Shown one piece after another: positions 16,388 through 24,089 of a stretch of 28,515 nucleotides of DNA. The position numbers and the translations under genes were made by a program. This stretch comes from Eubacteriales bacterium (GTDB lineage Bacteria; Bacillota; Clostridia; Acetivibrionales; STF1-152): assembly GCA_028703215.1 (NCBI GenBank), contig JAQVNH010000001.1, positions 1-28,515 on the forward strand, given 5' to 3'. The notes under the pieces are model-generated. The model saw only the letters and a list, made by a program, of their open reading frames with translations, ran no database searches and was not told the DNA's origin. Position 1 is the first letter of the stretch. Each line of letters starts with the position of its first letter.

Positions 16388-17040
16388 AGATCTGCCTCTC
16401 CCTTGTGAACTCCCGTGATGGAATATTCGACCCATTCGGCGATATTTGTCGCATGATCGCCGATACGTTCGAAATATTTGGCTATCAGCAGCATATCTAT
16501 GGCATATTCGCTTTTTTTCTTATCAACCGTGCAGGTATGTACAAGCTCCTTTTTTACTTCGTCAAATAAATTGTCCACTATGTCGTCATATGCTATTACT
16601 TCTCGTGCCAGTTCAAGGTCTTGTTTTACAAAAGCGTCAACACTGTCTGTCACCATCTTGATCGTTGCTTCGGCCATTTCATCTATGTGTGTGGTATTGT
16701 CTGAAGATGTGATGTTTTCAAGCATGACTATCTCTGCTATGTCTGCTGCCTGATCTCCTATCCTCTCCATATCCGTTATCATTTTGAGCGCGGAGGAAAT
16801 TTGTCTTAAATCTTTAGCTACCGGCTGCTGCTGAAGCAGCAATCTGAGACATAAATTTTCGATCGTTTTTTCTTTTCTGTCAATATCCATATCGATGTTG
16901 ATAGCCATTTTAGCAGGTTTGAAGTCGCCTTCCGTCAGTGCCTTGATAGAGTTTGATATTGCCGCTTCGCAAAGGGACCCCATTTTTATGAGCTCGGTAT
17001 TCAGCTTCTCAAGCTGTTCATCAAACTTGCTTCTCATCAC
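16384..17040 (-). CDS. phoU: Phosphate signalling protein PhoU
   Basis: 218 aa all-helical protein made of two PhoU repeats. The conserved metal-binding helices are recognisable as DMERIGDQAADIAE (about 120-133) in repeat 1 and YFERIGDHATNIAEW in the C-terminal repeat, each with the E/D-R-I-G-D core. PhoU links the Pst transporter to the PhoR kinase and dampens phosphate-starvation signalling when phosphate is plentiful. The ATG start at 17040 overlaps the pstB stop (ATGA) and the TGA stop overlaps the phoP GTG start, so all three are translationally coupled. Length and motifs are standard. Confidence 0.95.
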   Translation of the reverse strand: MMRSKFDEQLEKLNTELIKMGSLCEAAISNSIKALTEGDFKPAKMAINIDMDIDRKEKTIENLCLRLLLQQQPVAKDLRQISSALKMITDMERIGDQAADIAEIVMLENITSSDNTTHIDEMAEATIKMVTDSVDAFVKQDLELAREVIAYDDIVDNLFDEVKKELVHTCTVDKKKSEYAIDMLLIAKYFERIGDHATNIAEWVEYSITGVHKGEADL

Positions 17041-17786
17041 CCGAACCTCCCAGTAATATAATCCTCGGTACGTTTGTCTTCCGGCATGGAAAAGAGTTTT
17101 TCTGTAAGTCCGTATTCAATAATTTCACCGATCAGGAAGAAAGCGGTATTGTCTGAGATCCGCGCAGCCTGCTGCATGTTGTGAGTTACTATGATAATAG
17201 TATAATCTTTCTTCAAATCAACGACAAGGTCTTCGATTTTTGATGTGGAAATAGGGTCCAGCGCTGATGTCGGCTCATCCATGAGCAATACCTCCGGTTG
17301 AACGGCAAGCGCGCGCGCTATGCAAAGCCTTTGCTGCTGACCTCCGGAAAGGCTCAGAGCGCTTTTTTTAAGGCGGTCCTTTACCTCATCCCATATGGCG
17401 GCATCCCGGAGCGACTTTTCAACTGTCTCGTCAAGTTTCATTTTGCTGTGAACGCCGTGTGTGCGAGGACCGAATGCAATATTATCATAAATACTCATCG
17501 GAAAAGGATTGGGCTTTTGAAAGACCATTCCGACGCGTTTTCTGAGAATATTAACATCCATGTCTCCGTAAATATCCTCGCCATCCAGGAGCACCTTTCC
17601 AGTGATCCGGCATCCCTCAATCAAATCATTCATACGGTTCAATGTTTTAAGCATAGTCGTTTTACCGCAGCCGGAAGGTCCTATAAAGGAAGTTATTTCA
17701 TGAGGGTTGATTCCAATGCCGACTTTTTTCAACGCCTGAACATCTCCGTAATAAAGATCAAGATTTTCTACCGTGAATTTATTCAT
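17037..17786 (-). CDS. pstB: Phosphate ABC transporter ATP-binding protein
   Basis: About 249 aa ATPase of the high-affinity phosphate importer. Walker A GPSGCGKTT, Q-loop in VFQKPNPFPMSIYDNIAFG (the PNPFPMS stretch is characteristic of PstB), signature LSGGQQQR, Walker B LLMDEPTSALD and H-loop THNM are all present and intact. GTG (17789) and ATG (17786) are adjacent possible starts; I take the ATG. Both overlap the end of pstA (stop at 17779), and the pstB stop overlaps phoU, consistent with one coupled operon. Cytoplasmic, bound to PstA and PstC. Confidence 0.96.
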   Translation of the reverse strand: MNKFTVENLDLYYGDVQALKKVGIGINPHEITSFIGPSGCGKTTMLKTLNRMNDLIEGCRITGKVLLDGEDIYGDMDVNILRKRVGMVFQKPNPFPMSIYDNIAFGPRTHGVHSKMKLDETVEKSLRDAAIWDEVKDRLKKSALSLSGGQQQRLCIARALAVQPEVLLMDEPTSALDPISTSKIEDLVVDLKKDYTIIIVTHNMQQAARISDNTAFFLIGEIIEYGLTEKLFSMPEDKRTEDYITGRFG

Positions 17787-18666
17787 CACTTTGCCCTTTC
17801 CCGATTTTCTTTGCCAGAAATCCCGACAACCAGTTTATTCCGACAACCAGTATGAGGAGCACGACTGCTGTGGCATATGTCTTGTCTATAAAAAGACCTT
17901 CGCTTGACAATACATACATATGCACAGCCAACGATCGCGTTGAGTCTAACAGAAAATCCGCCCCGCCGGGCGTCTCTGCAACAGTTCCGGCAGTGTATAT
18001 AAGAGCCGCTGATTCACCCACGATCCTTCCTATCCCAAGCACAACACCTGCAAGAATCCCGGGCATTGCAGGAGGCAGAACGATTCGAAAAACAGTTCTA
18101 AGCCTGCCTGCTCCCAATCCGAAGCTGCCTTCGCGATATGCGATAGGAACAGATTTCAGCGCTTCTTCTGAAGTGCGTATTATCAGCGGCAGTATCATTA
18201 TTGAAAGTGTCAAAACTCCTGCAATAAGCGACATCCCTAGTTTGAGCGCCGTGACAAAAAACAAAAGCCCAAACAGTCCGAACACGATCGAAGGGATCCC
18301 GGAAAGTGTTTCCGTCGTCAATCTGATGGCTTCAACAAACTTGCTGCCTTTTTTCGAATACTCGACCAGATATATAGCGGAGAATATCCCGAGAGGAGCA
18401 GCGATAAAAAGAGAAATGATCGTTATCAGAACTGTGTTCAAAAGCGCGGGCAGAAGCGAAACATTTTCCGAGCTGTATTTCCATGCAAAAAGATCCGCAG
18501 ACAAATGAGGAACTCCTTTGAACAGTATATATCCTACAAGCAGAAGTAAAACCCCCGCCGTTATGCATGCCGCAGCAACTACAAGCAGGAACAGCATGAA
18601 CGAAATCGGATTTTTTTTGTAGGATCTCATCCTTTGTCGGAATGTCAGCTTGTTTATCTGTCCCAT
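17779..18666 (-). CDS. pstA: Phosphate ABC transporter permease PstA
   Basis: 295 aa membrane subunit with about six transmembrane helices. It has a long first helix (about 23-50), the family motif IVEYSKKGSKF-type loop after helix 2, SGIPSIVFGLFGLLFF in the middle and the ATPase-contact (EAA-like) region around SYREGSFGLGAGRLRTVF... , read here as IAYREGSFGLGAGRLRTV near residue 175-195. The start at 18666 overlaps the pstC stop (TAATG) with GGAGGAG upstream. It forms the channel with PstC. PstA and PstC are told apart by order and by sequence, and both fit. Confidence 0.94.
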   Translation of the reverse strand: MGQINKLTFRQRMRSYKKNPISFMLFLLVVAAACITAGVLLLLVGYILFKGVPHLSADLFAWKYSSENVSLLPALLNTVLITIISLFIAAPLGIFSAIYLVEYSKKGSKFVEAIRLTTETLSGIPSIVFGLFGLLFFVTALKLGMSLIAGVLTLSIMILPLIIRTSEEALKSVPIAYREGSFGLGAGRLRTVFRIVLPPAMPGILAGVVLGIGRIVGESAALIYTAGTVAETPGGADFLLDSTRSLAVHMYVLSSEGLFIDKTYATAVVLLILVVGINWLSGFLAKKIGKGQSDE

Positions 18667-19514
18667 TATGTTCTCCTCCTTTTCAGGATAGAAAACAGGA
18701 TATTGATTATAAGAATAAACACAAACAGCACTACCGCAGTCGCTATCAGCGCTTCTCTGTGGAGTCCCGCGGCATAGCCCATTTCTATGACGATATTTGC
18801 GGTAAGCGTCCTTAAACCTTTAAGTATGCCGGCGGGTATTCGGGGCTGGTTTCCGGCTACCATGATGACAGCCATCGTTTCCCCTATCGCCCTTCCGATC
18901 CCAAGAATCACTCCGGCCATTATGCCGGATCTTGCTGCGGGGAGTGTCGTGAAAAAGACGCTCCTTTCATGGCTTGCCCCAAGCGCAAGCCCTCCTTCGT
19001 AATAACTGTCCGGAACCGCTCTGATTGCTGCTTCACTTATTCCGATGATTGTCGGCAGTATCATTATCCCAAGCAGTATGGACGCAGTGAGCATGCTGCT
19101 CCCGTCGCCTCCGAAATTTTCCCTTATAAAGGGCACTATTACAACAAGCCCGAAGAAGCCGTAGACTACAGAAGGTATACCGGCAAGCAGTTCAATCGCC
19201 GGTTTCAGAAACTTATACAGCTTTTTCGGACAAAATTTTGCCATAAAGACAGCAGTAAGGACTCCTATCGAAACGCCAATAATCACTGCGCCCGCAGTAA
19301 CGTAGATACTGCCGAGAATCATCGGCAATATTCCGTATATATCGTTTGAAGGTTTCCAGGTTTTTCCCAGCAGAAAATCAAAAACTCCGATTTTGCCTAT
19401 CGCAGGCACTCCGTTTGCAAAAAGAAAAAAGCAAATCAGGGCAACAGCCAGTATTGATACGCTTGCCGCCCCGAGGAATATTCCTTTCATTATCTGTTCT
19501 TTTCGTTTTATCAT
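18666..19514 (-). CDS. pstC: Phosphate ABC transporter permease PstC
   Basis: 282 aa membrane subunit with about six transmembrane helices, the first at about residues 10-33. The extracytoplasmic WKPSNDIYGILPMILGSIYVT stretch (shortened here to its WKPSNDIYGILP core) is a PstC hallmark. Later come AGIPSVVYGFFGL and the coupling region YYEGGLALGASHERSVF. ATG start at 19514, 38 bp after the pstS stop. With PstA it forms the phosphate channel; PstS delivers phosphate from outside and PstB supplies energy. The stop overlaps the pstA start. Confidence 0.95.
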   Translation of the reverse strand: MIKRKEQIMKGIFLGAASVSILAVALICFFLFANGVPAIGKIGVFDFLLGKTWKPSNDIYGILPMILGSIYVTAGAVIIGVSIGVLTAVFMAKFCPKKLYKFLKPAIELLAGIPSVVYGFFGLVVIVPFIRENFGGDGSSMLTASILLGIMILPTIIGISEAAIRAVPDSYYEGGLALGASHERSVFFTTLPAARSGIMAGVILGIGRAIGETMAVIMVAGNQPRIPAGILKGLRTLTANIVIEMGYAAGLHREALIATAVVLFVFILIINILFSILKRRRT

Positions 19515-19552
19515 ATTTTCAATTCCCTTTTAGGATATGACCAAACGGATCA

Positions 19553-20428
19553 TCAGTCCGCAAGCTGCGACCACAGCGTCGTTTCACCTATAAATATCGC
19601 TTTGACCTGTTCTCTCGTCAAGCCGTTCATAATATTATTATTGTTGACTATCACCGCGATCCCGTCAATAGCTATAACTATTGATGTCAGACCTTTTTCG
19701 GTTTCGCTATCTTTAAGGTCTCTTGAGGCCATGCCTATGTCGCATATGCCCTCGATCACGGAATTGATCCCCGTCGTTGAATCGCTCTGCTGGACTTCGA
19801 CCGAGGCATTCTTATTGATTTCCAGATATGCTTCTTTGAGCTTTTCCATAATGGGGCTTACAGACGAAGAACCTGCTACAACTACTTTTCCGGCAGGTTT
19901 CGCACTAGTGTAGGCTGCCGCGTCCGATACTTCGATATATCCGCTTTTGCCCACAACCTCCTGTCCGTCAGCACTTAAAATGAAATCTATGAAATCCTTA
20001 GCAACGTCGCTTATATCGCCTTTTATCGCAATATTAAACGGACGCGACACTTTATATGCTCCTGCTTTGATATTTTCGACAGTTGCAGCTACGCCATCTA
20101 TCTCGAGAGCTTTTACGGTTTCATTCATCGAGCCGAGAGAAATATATCCTATTGCATACATGTTTCCCGCCACCGATGTCATAACAACAGATGTGCTTCC
20201 CGAGATGCTTGCCTCTAGTGTTGTAAAGTCTTCCTTTTTTCCTTCCGCGTTCTTTTGTTCTACCCCGAACAGTTCTATGAATGCCCCCCTCGTTCCGGAA
20301 CCTTCTTCACGCGATATTACGGTTATTTCTTTGTTAATATTAAACTCTGCCGTCTTGTTTGAGCACCCTGCCGCGGCAAAAGCTATTATAGCCGCTAAAA
20401 TAATACCTCTCCATTTCATCCTTCTCAT
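19553..20428 (-). CDS. pstS: Phosphate-binding lipoprotein PstS, permuted domain order
   Basis: 291 aa lipoprotein that binds extracellular phosphate for PstCAB. The frame extends to 20467, but the ATG at 20428 has GGAG seven to eight bases upstream and begins a proper lipoprotein signal: Arg/Lys-rich start, hydrophobic core, lipobox AAAGC with Cys22. The order of conserved segments is unusual. SREEGSGTRGAF (39-50), normally in the second half of PstS, comes first. The usual N-terminal half (AGSSSVSPI at 185-193, DSTTGI at 216-221, CDIGMASR at 229-236, GIAVIVN, then LTREQVKAIF) comes last and ends at LWSQLAD. I recall similar proteins in other clostridia, so this is probably a lineage trait and not a rearrangement artefact. 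First gene of the pst-pho operon, with Pho-box repeats upstream. Confidence 0.92.
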   Translation of the reverse strand: MRRMKWRGIILAAIIAFAAAGCSNKTAEFNINKEITVISREEGSGTRGAFIELFGVEQKNAEGKKEDFTTLEASISGSTSVVMTSVAGNMYAIGYISLGSMNETVKALEIDGVAATVENIKAGAYKVSRPFNIAIKGDISDVAKDFIDFILSADGQEVVGKSGYIEVSDAAAYTSAKPAGKVVVAGSSSVSPIMEKLKEAYLEINKNASVEVQQSDSTTGINSVIEGICDIGMASRDLKDSETEKGLTSIVIAIDGIAVIVNNNNIMNGLTREQVKAIFIGETTLWSQLAD

Positions 20429-20473
20429 TATTTTTCTCCTTTTTCCTCTTGTATTATCTATTTTCACAACACT

Positions 20474-20501
20474 ATTTTACACAAGCAATGTTAAGACTCA
20501 A
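20474..20501 (-). promoter_or_regulatory. Candidate pstS promoter
   Basis: On the - strand, TTGAGT (20501-20496) and TAAAAT (20479-20474) are separated by 16 bases. The promoter lies about 50 bp before the pstS start and just downstream of two Pho-box repeats, the arrangement expected for an activated phosphate-starvation promoter. Confidence 0.5.
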
Positions 20502-20528
20502 TGCGAGTTTATGTTAACTTTATGTAAA
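20489..20528 (-). promoter_or_regulatory. Pho-box direct repeats (PhoP binding site) upstream of pstS
   Basis: On the - strand, TTTACATAAAG and TTAACATAAAC are adjacent 11-bp repeats (hexamers at 20528-20523 and 20517-20512). A third TTAACA lies at 20494-20489, 23 bp further, close to two turns. B. subtilis PhoP binds TT(A/C/T)ACA-type hexamers repeated every 11 bp, so this is a good match and predicts autoregulation by the phoPR genes of the same operon. The rest of the gap (20529-20636) shows nothing clear. Confidence 0.75.
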
Positions 20529-20636
20529 GTCGGGATTTTTGCCTCGTAAGTTCGTGAGCGACCTATAAGCTTGCAGCAACAGTGTTTCCCGCTGGATTTC
20601 GAGAAATACTGGCTTATTTGATATTTTCTATTATTT

Positions 20637-21551
20637 TTATTTATCTTTGCTTGCTATTTCAAGATTGCGTTTCAGCACTCCCAAGCCTCTCCATGCAAAG
20701 GTCCTGTCTCCGTACCTTTTTTTGAATTCCCAGGAACTCATTTTCCCAAGCTCGCTTTCATCGATGCCGCTGATCAGATTTTCTTTGAATTCTCCGATCG
20801 GCGTATCAGGCAGCCCTGAGTTTAAAGGACACACTTCCTGGCATATGTCGCAGCCGTAGACCATGCCTTGCACGCTCATCAATTTTGTTTCTTGTTCGGA
20901 AAGCTCGCCTTTTTTTTGAGTTATGTAAGAAAGGCATCGCTTCGGATCCATTCCGTAATTTTCACTTATGGCCTTCCCCGGGCAGCTGCGTATGCATTGT
21001 CCGCATTGAAGGCATTTTTTGTTATTCGGAGCATCGGGGGTAAACGGGTAATTGTTGATCATATATCCGATAAAAACATAAGAACCGTATTTGTCGTTTA
21101 TGAGATTGCTGCTCAGACCTCTGTAGCCGAGGCCTGCCCTTTGCGCAAGATATCTGTCCGCAAGAGGCCCTGTATCGGTATAAGAAGAGTATCTGAAATC
21201 GGGGATTTCCTTTTTCAGATCTTCCCCGATTTTATTGAGTTTTTCAATGATTATTTTATGATAATCCGGGACTCTTGAGTGAATAGAGATATTTCCAACT
21301 GCGCGATCCGCAGCCTTCGAGTAATACGGAAACAAGCATACGGCGACAGACCCGGCTTCACTCATTGTTTCTTTCGGGTCGGTTCTTTTTATTATGTCTT
21401 TTTCCTCTAACCCCGTGAATTTGCCTTCGGCGATTCTTTGTTCGAGATATATTTTAAGGTCTGTGTATGGACCGGGTGAAACCACTCCTACATACTCTAT
21501 CCCGTGCTTTTTACATATATCGGTCAACAGGATCCTATAGTCGTTTTTCAT
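20637..21551 (-). CDS. queG: Epoxyqueuosine reductase (short clostridial type)
   Basis: 304 aa cobalamin-dependent iron-sulfur enzyme performing the last step of queuosine formation in tRNA (epoxyqueuosine to queuosine). The frame is open to 21800, but that extension lies inside the SGNH gene. The ATG at 21551 overlaps its stop (ATGA) and starts at the family N-terminus. Two 4Fe-4S motifs are visible: CLQCGQCIRSCPG (180-191) and CDICQEVCP (about 234-242). The active-site region YTDTGPLADRYLAQRAGLGYRG (core DTGPLADR at 126-133) holds the conserved Asp. It lacks the C-terminal HEAT-repeat region of longer QueG proteins, as is common in clostridia. It is the last gene of a run of same-strand genes that begins with ilvN; no functional link to amino-acid synthesis is known. 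Confidence 0.88.
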   Translation of the reverse strand: MKNDYRILLTDICKKHGIEYVGVVSPGPYTDLKIYLEQRIAEGKFTGLEEKDIIKRTDPKETMSEAGSVAVCLFPYYSKAADRAVGNISIHSRVPDYHKIIIEKLNKIGEDLKKEIPDFRYSSYTDTGPLADRYLAQRAGLGYRGLSSNLINDKYGSYVFIGYMINNYPFTPDAPNNKKCLQCGQCIRSCPGKAISENYGMDPKRCLSYITQKKGELSEQETKLMSVQGMVYGCDICQEVCPLNSGLPDTPIGEFKENLISGIDESELGKMSSWEFKKRYGDRTFAWRGLGVLKRNLEIASKDK

Positions 21552-22177
21552 ATCCCCGCCACAGTTTTCAGCCATGATTGAGCTATAAGCGCATGACCGC
21601 ATTGAGTAGGATGGACTCCGTCCGAAAGCCAAAATGCCGGCTCTCTCTTTGCAGCCGCGCGCATAAATATTTTGTCCAAAGGAACATGAAGTGTATGAAA
21701 TTCTCGCGACAGCTCCCTTACGACACGTATCTTGGGATCGAGATCTGCTCTCCAGAAAAGCTTCTGTTCTTCCGTCACAGGCAGCATAAAGGGTTCGCAA
21801 AGTATGACCCTGGCATTCAGACCTTCTTTTATTTGCGTCAGAAGACTGCGATAATCATCCCTGAAATTTTCGGCTGTGGTGGCGTCATTGCATTGAAAAT
21901 GTCTCCATGTATCGTTTATTCCGATCATTATGGAAACCAGATCCGGCTTCAGATCGATACAGTCTCCTTTCCACCTGGCTTTAAGACCCTTAACTGTGTC
22001 TCCGCTCAAACCACGGTTTATGAATCCGACATTCATTTCCGGAAATTTTGCGCCGAACCATGACGAAGCCAGCATGGCATAACCGCGTCCGATGTCGGCA
22101 TCATTCTGCCTGGACCTGCCGCAGTCTGTTATGCTGTCTCCTTGAAAAATAACCACAGCATCGTTTTGGATGTACAC
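21548..22177 (-). CDS. SGNH/GDSL-family hydrolase (esterase/lipase-like)
   Basis: 209 aa, without signal peptide, so probably cytoplasmic. Block I GDSITDCG carries nucleophile Ser15. Block II is around NRGLSGDT (Gly57/Gly59). Block III GIND has Asn88, and block V SDGVHPTQCGH has Asp186 and His189. The catalytic set is complete. Families of this type deacetylate or de-esterify carbohydrates and other esters; the substrate cannot be read from sequence. The start is GTG at 22177 with AGGAGG nine bases upstream. The stop overlaps the queG start. It lies 56 bp downstream of a small unknown gene. Confidence 0.85.
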   Translation of the reverse strand: MYIQNDAVVIFQGDSITDCGRSRQNDADIGRGYAMLASSWFGAKFPEMNVGFINRGLSGDTVKGLKARWKGDCIDLKPDLVSIMIGINDTWRHFQCNDATTAENFRDDYRSLLTQIKEGLNARVILCEPFMLPVTEEQKLFWRADLDPKIRVVRELSREFHTLHVPLDKIFMRAAAKREPAFWLSDGVHPTQCGHALIAQSWLKTVAGI

Positions 22178-22233
22178 AGATTTTGTCCTCCTGACGAGGC
22201 AATTTTTGCCGGCTTCATTAACTGTTAAGTTTT

Positions 22234-22500
22234 TTAGCTGTTCTTTGAACCAATCTGTCTGATTTCAAACCTGTCAAAACCCACTTTTTCAATGAACTGC
22301 TCTTCAAAAAAGAAAGTCCGCCTGAATCGCACGAACTCTCTTGTGTTTTTTGGAAGCCATGGCGGAACAGGAATGTCCATTTGCATGCAAACTGATATGA
22401 GGCATTGCTCCAGTCTGTCGGTGTAAGAAAGCTCAGGGTCTTCATTTTCAGCCGAAGCTTCATTTATTGTGTGCGTCCCTTTTATCAGTTTACCCGTCAA
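22234..22500 (-). CDS. Small conserved clostridial protein of unknown function
   Basis: 88 aa with no membrane segment. The C-terminal half (WLPKNTREFVRFRRTFF then EQFIEKVGFDRFEIR) resembles a family of small unnamed clostridial proteins with the pattern W-L-x-K-N-T-R-E-F that I recall from genome annotations; no function is known to me. The N-terminus is polar and acidic. The start is uncertain: the TTG at 22500 is 15 bases from the nearest GGGAG, whereas an in-frame CTG at 22506 is 9 bases from it. An overlapping frame (22218-22463) in another phase looks like a shadow. It lies 24 bp after cimA on the same strand, so it is probably part of that transcript. Confidence 0.7.
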   Translation of the reverse strand: MTGKLIKGTHTINEASAENEDPELSYTDRLEQCLISVCMQMDIPVPPWLPKNTREFVRFRRTFFFEEQFIEKVGFDRFEIRQIGSKNS

Positions 22501-22523
22501 TTTCAGCGCAAAACACTCCCGTC

Positions 22524-24089
22524 TTATATTCCGTCCTTCATCAGCTTATATTCGATAGAATCCACTAAAGCCTGCCAGCTTGCGTGAATTATGTCCGTGG
22601 AAACCCCTATGGTCGTCCAGGAATTCTTTCCGTCCGTCGATTCTATATGTACTCGAACCTTTGCCGCGGTAGCTGACGTGGAATCAAGCACCCTGACCTT
22701 GTAGTCCTTTAATTTCATTTCCTTGATCTGCGGAAAAAATCTTTCGAGCGCTTTTCTGAGCGCCCGGTCAAGGGCATTCACCGGACCGTCTCCTTCAGCG
22801 GCTGTTATCTCTGATTGTTCTCCGACTTTGATTTTTATCATTGCGACCGAACTTAGATTTTCGACGGCGGGTTCATCGACTATGACTTTAAATTCCTGAA
22901 GCTCGAATACAGGCTTGTATTTCCCCAGCAACTTTTGTATTTCAAGCTCAAACGATATTTCCGCGCCTTCATACTGGAATCCTTCATGTTCCAGCTCCTT
23001 TAATCTGTTCAGGACCATCCTGGCCTCAGGGGAACCCTTGATCACCGTGGGATCTATCTCTCTGATTTTTTCCAGTATCGTGCTTCTTCCTGCAACCTCC
23101 GACAGGAGTATATCGCGTGCATTTCCGACTTCCTCGGGCGAAACGTGTTCAAATGAAACGGGGTTTTTGCGGACTGCGTCTATATGCATCCCGCCCTTGT
23201 GCGCGAATGCGTTTGCGCCGACATACGGAGCCCTTTCATCATGCACCACGTTCGCGATTTCGCTGACATACCTGGCTGTTGCTGTGATGTTCTTGATCCT
23301 CTCATGCGGTATGCACTTGATGCCGAGTTTAAGCTGAAGGTTCGGAATTATAGTACTGAGGTTTGCATTCCCGCATCTTTCGCCGATGCCCGTAAAGGTT
23401 CCCTGAACCTGCTTAGCTCCTGCCGTTACCGCCATGATGGTATTTGCGACCGCCATGCCTGAATCGTTGTGGCAATGGATCCCGATCGGGACTTTAAACA
23501 CTTTTACAACCTTCCTGGTTACCTCCTGGACCTGTTTCGGAAACGCTCCGCCATTCGTATCACACAGGCAAAGCGTGTCCGCACCTGCATCAAAGGCTGT
23601 TTTTAATGTTTGCATAGCATATTCCGGATTGGCGCTGTATCCGTCAAAAAAATGTTCGGCATCAAATACAACTTCCCGACCCCGTTCTTTGAAAAAGGCT
23701 ATTGTGTCCCTGATCATCCTGAGATTTTCTTCAAGCGTTGTCTTTAGAACATCCGTTACATGAAAATCCCAGGTTTTCCCAAATATTGCCACAGCCTTCG
23801 TGCCGGCATTCAAAAGAGAAATGATATTCTCGTCATCCTCTGCTTTTATGTTCATTCTCCGGGTGGCTCCGAATGCAATTATTCTGGCGTTGGGCAGTTT
23901 GAGCTCCTTGATCCGTTCAAAAAATTCCAGATCCTTTGGATTTGATCCCGGATTGCCTGCTTCAATGTACCATATTCCAATAGCATCAAGCGCCTTTACA
24001 AGTTTTATTTTGTCCTCCACGGTAAATGAGATGCCTTTTGCCTGGGCGCCGTCTCTAAGCGTGGAATCAAAGATAACAACTTTACGCAT
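22524..24089 (-). CDS. cimA: (R)-citramalate synthase
   Basis: 521 aa enzyme of the DRE-TIM family condensing pyruvate and acetyl-CoA to citramalate, the threonine-independent entry to isoleucine synthesis. N-terminal FDSTLRDGAQAKGISFT has the metal-binding Asp and the DGAQ variant typical of CimA (LeuA has DGEQ). Metal ligands appear in IGIHCHNDSGMA (HCHND). The GIGERCGNANL segment and a C-terminal LeuA_dimer regulatory domain (about 385-521) ending near WTTIGVSTDIIHAS are also present. Its length and motif pattern match the Geobacter-type CimA. The start (ATG at 24089, GAGGTG upstream) overlaps the leuA stop by 8 bp. With leuA and ilvC it covers precursor synthesis for isoleucine and leucine. 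No ilvA is present here. Confidence 0.93.
   Translation of the reverse strand: MRKVVIFDSTLRDGAQAKGISFTVEDKIKLVKALDAIGIWYIEAGNPGSNPKDLEFFERIKELKLPNARIIAFGATRRMNIKAEDDENIISLLNAGTKAVAIFGKTWDFHVTDVLKTTLEENLRMIRDTIAFFKERGREVVFDAEHFFDGYSANPEYAMQTLKTAFDAGADTLCLCDTNGGAFPKQVQEVTRKVVKVFKVPIGIHCHNDSGMAVANTIMAVTAGAKQVQGTFTGIGERCGNANLSTIIPNLQLKLGIKCIPHERIKNITATARYVSEIANVVHDERAPYVGANAFAHKGGMHIDAVRKNPVSFEHVSPEEVGNARDILLSEVAGRSTILEKIREIDPTVIKGSPEARMVLNRLKELEHEGFQYEGAEISFELEIQKLLGKYKPVFELQEFKVIVDEPAVENLSSVAMIKIKVGEQSEITAAEGDGPVNALDRALRKALERFFPQIKEMKLKDYKVRVLDSTSATAAKVRVHIESTDGKNSWTTIGVSTDIIHASWQALVDSIEYKLMKDGI

Noticed and set aside
20540..20636. Possible hairpin (CAGTATTTC/GAAACACTG on the - strand) between queG and the Pho boxes
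   Set aside because: It has a mismatch and a long loop with no T tract, so it does not support a terminator or a riboswitch call.
21552..21800. N-terminal extension of QueG
   Set aside because: It falls inside the SGNH hydrolase gene in another frame, and the ATG at 21551 forms an ATGA overlap and starts at the family N-terminus.
22218..22463. 81-codon frame overlapping the 88-aa small protein
   Set aside because: The sequence is Ser/Lys-rich without a family pattern, while the overlapping frame resembles a known small clostridial protein family.
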